Origin: Saccoglossus kowalevskii
Lineage: Eukaryota > Hemichordata > Enteropneusta > Harrimaniidae
Reading direction: 5' to 3'
NCBI RefSeq assembly: GCF_000003605.2
Contig: NW_003116006.1
Coordinates: 16,141 to 29,417, forward strand
Length of the DNA stretch: 13,277 nt
The translations under genes and the position numbers were made by a program. Below, one piece after another: positions 9,035-13,277 of this stretch (the first letter of the stretch is position 1; every line of letters begins with the position of its first letter). The notes below the pieces were generated by a model. It was not told the origin of the DNA. It saw only the letters and a program-made list of their open reading frames with translations, and ran no database searches.

Positions 9035-9100
9035 ATGGGGTGCGGTGCAAGTGGAACCGCCGTCAGTGCATTCGATCAAAACACCTTACATTGGAAAAAG
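9035..9100 (+). CDS. NWD1-like: NWD1-like gene, proposed first coding exon (acylation-type N-terminus)
   Basis: A start codon in an ideal context (gcggcaccATGG) opens a 22-codon frame, MGCGASGTAVSAF then DQNTLHWKK, ending exactly at a donor (aag|gtatga) in phase 0. The next proposed exon at 10337 also needs phase 0, so the join keeps the frame. Met-Gly-Cys with Ser at position 6 is a classic N-myristoylation signal, with Cys3 available for palmitoylation, which would anchor the protein to membranes. The region is more GC-rich than its surroundings. A competing frame is also open here (8955-9245), so the exon is inferred rather than certain; the start could also be Met at 10421. Confidence 0.45.
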
Positions 9101-10336
9101 GTATGACCTCTACGCTATGTGTATTTATACAGGAGCTGTCGTTCATTGTGTTCGTATAGATCCACTCATTTATGATTTTTGCTTCTGGTTTATTTTCGGT
9201 CAACAAATGAATGAATTGAATATAGTTTACGTTGACATACAGTAGTGACCATGGTAACAACTGTCACGCAAGGCAATACTGCAATTATGTCCGGGTCAAT
9301 CTGCATAAACACGTGACCACGAGCCATTGACGTAGGTGAAAACGATTTGAGTTGAATCCCAATGCCATAACTGCACCCTCGCATTGTCAGACGATTTGAC
9401 CCCCCCATCACACATACACACTAGTTGAAACACTCAGGAAAGGGGTCCAATCCTGGAGTGTTTTATACGAAAGTATCACTTTAAGCTTTCTTTGTCTAAT
9501 TACGCCACGTATTACAGTCTGTCCCAAACAGAGAGTCGATATGTTCACATAAAAAAACAAACGAGTCGACATTTTCGTTATTGTGGTGACAACATATTTC
9601 GACATTGAGGGCGAACTCATTTTTGATTCATGATTGGATATCCTCCACAGGAAATGCAAAGTACTGTCGGGAACACTGGTTTACGACAAATTTCGAGTTA
9701 GATTGGCCGGCGAGAAGCGAAAACCCGAATATAATATAGTCCCTGGTAATTCTTTAATAACAATAATTAGGTCGTTAAAACTCAACACAAACAGTAAATC
9801 GTATGATGTTGGTTGCGTTATTGTAGTGTTTATTTCTTAATGTTTAGTCAGTTTCAACATAGACCCTCAGAGGGTCTATGGTTTCAAGGAACTGGTGCAT
9901 TTGGGATCTCACGGGATATACGTACGATTTGGTGTTATGTCGTTTCATATTATACAATATAGGCTATATTTGGCATTATACCAGCACTGTATACATTATT
10001 TTACTAATGTCCAGAATTTTAAATATCAAATCAACTTGACTTAAATTAGGTCTTTCATCGTATCACTGATAGAATTCAGTATTCGAATATTTTGAGTCTG
10101 TAAGCTAGACAGAATCACGTGCCCTAGCAGACGAATCGGCTTTGGGTATGGTGGAGATATAAACCAGGATATGTATTGCATTGCTATAGGATCGTACAGC
10201 ATGCAGTACTACATGGTGTGTATCCAGGCTATGAAAAACTACCACGCCCACTGAAAGGACATGACCAAGTCTACAACCAAACGACAATATTACAATACTT
10301 CACAGCGCAGAATACAAATAATTTTTACTTTCATAG
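9101..10336 (+). other. proposed first intron of the NWD1-like gene
   Basis: Runs from gtatga to an acceptor ending ttttactttcatag, 1236 bp. It contains an imperfect hairpin at about 9428-9463 and a perfect 23-base palindrome at 9858-9880. A plus-strand open frame at 9634-9840 follows an acceptor-like cctccacag, but its phases do not fit between the flanking exons, so I do not count it as an exon. Confidence 0.4.
9858..9880. repeat. perfect 23-base palindrome
   Basis: catagaccctc and gagggtctatg are exact reverse complements around a single central A. The 13-base half cagagggtctatg also occurs at 890-903. It could be the end of an element or a protein-binding site; nothing more can be said. 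Confidence 0.8.
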
Positions 10337-10460
10337 GCGCATGGTTGCAGGCTGACTACACGAGAGAAAAAAGTCTTCGAAGTGTTGAAAGGCAATTTTA
10401 AGACGGACTATTCATCGGACATGAAAATAATTAGAATATTCACCAGCTCCACGTTTACAG
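10337..10460 (+). CDS. NWD1-like: NWD1-like gene, exon encoding the start of the DUF4062/TIR-like domain
   Basis: Follows the acceptor ttttactttcatag and ends at donor gtatgt (10461), leaving one base that pairs with the next exon to make Asp. It encodes residues 23-63 of the proposed protein. A polar lead contains KKVFEVLKGNF, then MKIIRIFTSSTFT at residues 51-63. The last part is the first strand and loop of the DUF4062 fold seen at the N-terminus of NWD1, TEP1 and related STAND proteins (consensus VFISSTF.D...ER). An alternative acceptor at 10351 would not keep phase with the first exon. If that first exon is wrong, translation could begin at the ATG at 10421. Confidence 0.8.
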
Positions 10461-11479
10461 GTATGTTTTTGTTCATTCGTTCATTAATAAAATACTTTAA
10501 ATATTATGAATAATAAACAACACATTGAAATTAAAGCGCCGCACTCGTTGCATCGCGGCTGCGTTCGATATCAGTGACGTATATAAGGCGTGTAAAATAC
10601 ATTGGTTGCACGAAATTTAACTTAATGATTTCAGCCGAATACAAATTTTACACTACTGAGCATGTTACTGCACATATACGCAATGCATTATGGGGGAATG
10701 GACCATGGAAAATGTACTCATTATCATAGACACCAGTGTAAAAATGAAAATTTTGACTATTTTCCATAACATTCCTGGGTAGAAAAAATGTCCGGTTACC
10801 TGTTTATTTTTCATTTTCGGTATCCTCCATAATAAAGTATGTAAAACACGATCATATATATGATCTTTAATTCGGCTCTAATTAAACAGTAACACAGTAA
10901 GGTAGGATTCAAAGCAGTTTTGTCGTCGTCGCCATCTTTAATTTTTCCGTGCAAATAAACAAAATATTTTACACACTTGTATAGGTCACATGGCACCCGG
11001 GTCGAACACGATTCGGCACGATGACAAATGCGCTTTAAAATACATCGCGCTCGTGACTTAGGTAATATTTAGGGGCATTTGTTATAAAAAATACATTTAC
11101 GTGAATGCGCATTTATTTTGTAAAGTAGTACCTTAATCTTTGTATTGTTTTTTTTTTTTTTTTGAGCTGTTGCGTGCACAATCAGTACAGCGTTTGTGTA
11201 GTGTGGACAAAACTACCATGCAATTTTAAATTAATTATTTTCATACGAATTTTCACTGCGAACAGTCTGCAAATAGTATAGAATGAGGGAGTCCTCATGT
11301 CTCATGCACTCGTAGTAGTTTTAGACGGGATTTTAAATTTCCGTGTCATTCATTATAATGTCTCTTTCATCAATCCAAGTTTTAACCGACTAGCGAGAAT
11401 CATTACTCGTCAGAACAGATGACATTGTGTAAATTGTTGCATGTACGATATTACAATATATAGAATGATATCTTGCTAG
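10461..11479 (+). other. intron of the NWD1-like gene
   Basis: The 1019 bp intron joins TSSTFT to DTKHER. It holds a perfect 16-base AT-rich palindrome (gatcatatatatgatc, 10850-10865) and a run of 18 T at about 11146-11163. A weak pair of inverted ttttacact/agtgtaaaa words lies about 90 bases apart around 10645 and 10735. No extra exon is needed by phase or by family alignment. Confidence 0.75.
10850..10865. repeat. 16-base AT-rich palindrome
   Basis: gatcatatatatgatc is its own reverse complement. Such short AT palindromes are frequent in AT-rich introns and no function is implied. Confidence 0.8.
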
Positions 11480-11682
11480 ATACGAAACACGAGCGCGACG
11501 CGTTGATGGAGAAAGCTTATCCTAAACTAAAGACATACTGCCAAAGCAGAGGATACGAATTCCAAGTAGTGGACATGAGGTGGGGTATCAGGGACGAGGC
11601 CGCTGATGATCACATGACCACAGAGCTATGCCTCAGAGAAATTGAAGCTTGTCAGAAGTTGTCAACAGGGCCAAACTTTGTA
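11480..11682 (+). CDS. NWD1-like: NWD1-like gene, exon with the core DUF4062 motif
   Basis: This is the most diagnostic exon. It starts after cttgctag in phase 1 (Asp64 is split) and ends before gtgagt at 11683 in phase 0. It encodes residues 64-131. The family signature is nearly complete: DTKHER, YPKLKTYC, FQVVDMRWGI (residues 91-100), ELCLREIEAC and STGPNFV. In NWD1, NPHP3 and TEP1-type proteins this TIR-like region precedes a NACHT ATPase and WD40 or TPR repeats. The proteins belong to the STAND class, which oligomerise on sensing a ligand and signal. No stop or frameshift disturbs the exon, so the gene looks intact so far. Family assignment is secure; the exact orthologue is not. Confidence 0.93.
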
Positions 11683-11823
11683 GTGAGTTTTTACTTCATT
11701 TTTATATTATACCGTTAATAAGATGCAATCTCATTTATATCGGGGAGACGGGTATACTGTATTATCTCATCATTTTCTTGTCCCTACTCTATGATATTTA
11801 TATACGACTTTTCCGACTTACAG

Positions 11824-11939
11824 ACTTTATTATCACACAAATACGGACAGCGCCCTCTATTGCGGACAATAGATGTGAACGAGTTTAACACCATCGTTGA
11901 CGGAATCGCCGAGGAAGAAACTAAAAAGCTAGTTTTAAA
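11824..11939 (+). CDS. NWD1-like: NWD1-like gene, exon after GPNFV
   Basis: Enters in phase 0 after cttacag and leaves at the strong donor gtaagtat (11940), splitting Lys170. It encodes residues 132-169, beginning TLLSHKYGQRPLL. This continues the family pattern in which GPNFV is followed by a hydrophobic stretch, YG.RP and then an acidic helix (here VDGIAEEETKKL). Confidence 0.9.
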
Positions 11940-12046
11940 GTAAGTATATATTGCACTCGTTTTTGGAAAAAAATATACCGTGTGATAAGTGGGTGTTCCG
12001 ATTACGTTTGTAAAATAGTAACTGTAAGTTATGATGATTTTTGAAG

Positions 12047-12261
12047 GTGGTACTTAAAAGATGAGAATTATAAGCCCTCGATGTATGTTCTTCAGCCAAT
12101 CAGCGTGGCCATACCTAATTTCACTAGCCCGGATGAAGAACTAAGAAAGATGGCAAAGGCCGAGTGGAAGGAGACACAGTCGAGGCTGCAAGTAGCGCTG
12201 ACAGATTCAGCTAAAGTCAAACTCCGGGATGAAGAGGCTGTGTATAAATACATACGTTCAG
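12047..12261 (+). CDS. NWD1-like: NWD1-like gene, exon with WYLKDEN and VLQPIS motifs
   Basis: Enters in phase 2 (the g at 12047 completes Lys170) and ends at donor gtaaaa in phase 1. Residues 171-241 include WYLKDENYKPSMYVLQPIS, a highly conserved stretch of this family, then a charged helical part (EELRKMAKAEWKETQ) and end in AVYKYIRS. Joining to the next exon gives YIRSVTASEIEKGL, the expected continuation. Confidence 0.92.
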
Positions 12262-12380
12262 GTAAAATTTCGACAACGAGTACACAATCAAACGGAATCG
12301 TATATTGCTTGCACCTACCAAGTCATCCATTGGCGATTACTCCGCATGTATCACCGACATTTCTCAAATCTGTCTTCCAG

Positions 12381-12620
12381 TTACGGCATCAGAAATAGAA
12401 AAGGGATTATTCGAGGTCAGTGACCCCGGTAGATCATGTCTTTGGTTTCACAGGATACTGAAACCGATTGACAGTGCGCCACCAGATTTCATCGATGTGA
12501 AACAGAGTTCAGATGAAGACGTCAGCAACTTGTTGGATACACTGAAAAAAGAAAGAATTCCTTCAGCGTTGCCACTGGAAAATATCACTTCATACACCGT
12601 ACGGTGCTCGAACACAAATG
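12381..12620 (+). CDS. NWD1-like: NWD1-like gene, exon of the linker before NACHT
   Basis: Starts after ctgtcttccag in phase 1 and stops before gtgggt at 12621 in phase 1. Residues 243-321 hold VTASEIEKGLFEV (Val242 is split), LWFHRILKPI, IDVKQSSDEDVSNLLDTLKK and finally ITSYTVRCSN. Relatives commonly carry a tryptophan in the V.W position of the last motif; here it is Cys. This looks like simple divergence. Confidence 0.9.
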
Positions 12621-13001
12621 GTGGGTAACACGCGTGGTACAGTCATGTGACATTTATATCTCAGAAATCTGGTCCTTAGATACTTCATTCAACGGGATTC
12701 ACTCACGATACAGCCTGACATAAATAATCTCCGATGGCATATATCTCAGAGATTACACACACACACAATCAAAACAATCAATGCGCAGGCGTATTAGAAA
12801 ATTGCATTGTTTCATATTGGCAACGAATATTGCGTCACGGTGCTGTACGTTTGTATTTCTAGACAAATCACATGTATTCATACAGTATCAAATAACAATA
12901 TTCAAAATTACGCATTCTCAGTAAAAGGAATAAAATAGTATATTATGAAGCATGTTATATCTTGACCTTTGACGCCAACGTCTATTTTGTCACAAATATA
13001 G
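12621..13001 (+). other. intron of the NWD1-like gene
   Basis: The 381 bp intron ends in tctattttgtcacaaatatag. A short acacacacacaca run occurs near 12752-12764. The open frame that continues to the left of 13002 as far as 12962 is intronic read-through: placing the acceptor at 13001 restores the family motif N-G-FDP. Confidence 0.8.
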
Positions 13002-13210
13002 GGTTCGATCCGTCCATGCTGGAAAACAGTCAATATCTAGACCGACTTTGTACTGACTTCCAAAATAAACTACAACAGAAGGTAGAAGATGCAATAAAGG
13101 AGCGGGCGATGACAGACGTTAACGACGATGTTTTTGGCGAAGTTCTCCAGCATGCCAAATTTTGTGAAGAAAAATGTGAGATGTTTCATGGACAAACAGA
13201 AGCCCTGCAC
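13002..13210 (+). CDS. NWD1-like: NWD1-like gene, exon just before the NACHT P-loop
   Basis: Entered in phase 1 (Gly322 is split) and leaving in phase 0 at donor gtatgtgag (13211). Residues 323-391 include FDPSMLENSQYLDRLCTDF, a helical charged stretch, and LQHAKFCEEKCEMFHGQTEA. In relatives the last element (H...F.GR.E) lies immediately upstream of the GxxGxGKS/T Walker A motif. The ATPase domain therefore begins in the next exon, outside this window. The gene is cut by the window edge, not broken. Confidence 0.88.
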
Positions 13211-13277
13211 GTATGTGAGCTTTATGCTGAATTATTCATTTTAATGACTTTAATGAATTAGGTTTATAAAGGCATAA

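Noticed and set aside
8955-9245. Longer plus-strand frame overlapping the proposed first exon, reading VGCGRNTTDV
   Set aside because: It has no ATG start and runs through the donor into AT-rich DNA. The MGCGAS frame has an ideal start context, a donor in the right phase and a known N-terminal signal. This alternative cannot be fully excluded.
9190-9659. Minus-strand open frames at 9190-9411 and 9408-9659 as upstream exons of the 8464-8737 exon
   Set aside because: Composition is repetitive or unconvincing, and no donor was found that keeps the required phase.
9634-9840. Possible exon after cctccacag inside the first NWD1-like intron
   Set aside because: Its entry and exit phases do not fit the neighbouring exons, and the protein resembles nothing in the family.
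11849-11869. gcgccctctattgcggaca, similar to a word common in animal dispersed repeats
   Set aside because: It encodes RPLLRTI in an otherwise continuous, family-conserved exon, so the likeness is coincidental.
12962-13001. Left part of the open frame around the last exon, taken as coding
   Set aside because: The acceptor at 13001 is preceded by a pyrimidine-rich stretch and restores the conserved N-G-FDP join. The left part has no counterpart in the family.
13001-13012. ggttcgatcc resembling a tRNA B box
   Set aside because: It lies in a coding exon (GFDPS), has no matching A box upstream and no cloverleaf.
1-13277. CRISPR array, bacterial operon, prophage or toxin-antitoxin system
   Set aside because: No regularly spaced repeats, no prokaryotic gene packing or ribosome binding sites. 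The coding is spliced and animal-like throughout.

Overview
This is animal nuclear DNA from an AT-rich, intron-containing genome. The sequence shows spliced exons with GT..AG borders, no bacterial-style gene packing, and several kinds of eukaryotic transposon debris. The two recognisable genes belong to families that, from general knowledge, are duplicated in invertebrates such as lancelets, hemichordates, molluscs and cnidarians (histamine N-methyltransferase-like enzymes and NACHT/WD40 proteins of the NWD1 type). I lean towards a marine invertebrate, but the window alone does not fix the phylum.

Layout. From 1 to about 4250 the DNA is mostly non-coding. It holds a decayed Penelope-like element fragment on the minus strand (1618-1929) next to an LTR-like unit (1996-2348), plus one weak minus-strand exon candidate (3089-3271). 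The last two exons of an HNMT-like methyltransferase are on the plus strand at 4250-4567 and 5289-5641. They are separated by an intron that carries a CpG-dense patch. From 5642 to 8463 the window is intergenic and includes a 692 bp element with long inverted repeats and TTAA flanks (6413-7104). A 274 bp minus-strand stretch (8464-8737) looks like the last coding exon of a protein I do not recognise.

From 9035 to the right edge lies the 5' part of a plus-strand NWD1-like gene. I place seven exons at 9035-9100, 10337-10460, 11480-11682, 11824-11939, 12047-12261, 12381-12620 and 13002-13210. All seven agree in splice phase and give 391 residues. The first exon is the least certain; it would give a short N-terminus with a myristoylation-type start (MGCGAS). 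The rest covers the DUF4062/TIR-like N-terminal domain and the linker leading to the NACHT ATPase. The NACHT and WD40 parts must lie beyond 13277.

The two main genes lie head to tail on the same strand, but nothing in the sequence suggests they work together. One is a small-molecule methyltransferase. The other is a STAND-type signalling protein. No classical novel system (array, cassette or operon) is visible. The points most worth a second look are the acylation-type first exon of the NWD1-like gene, the loss of two histamine-contacting residues in the HNMT-like enzyme, and the unidentified minus-strand exon.
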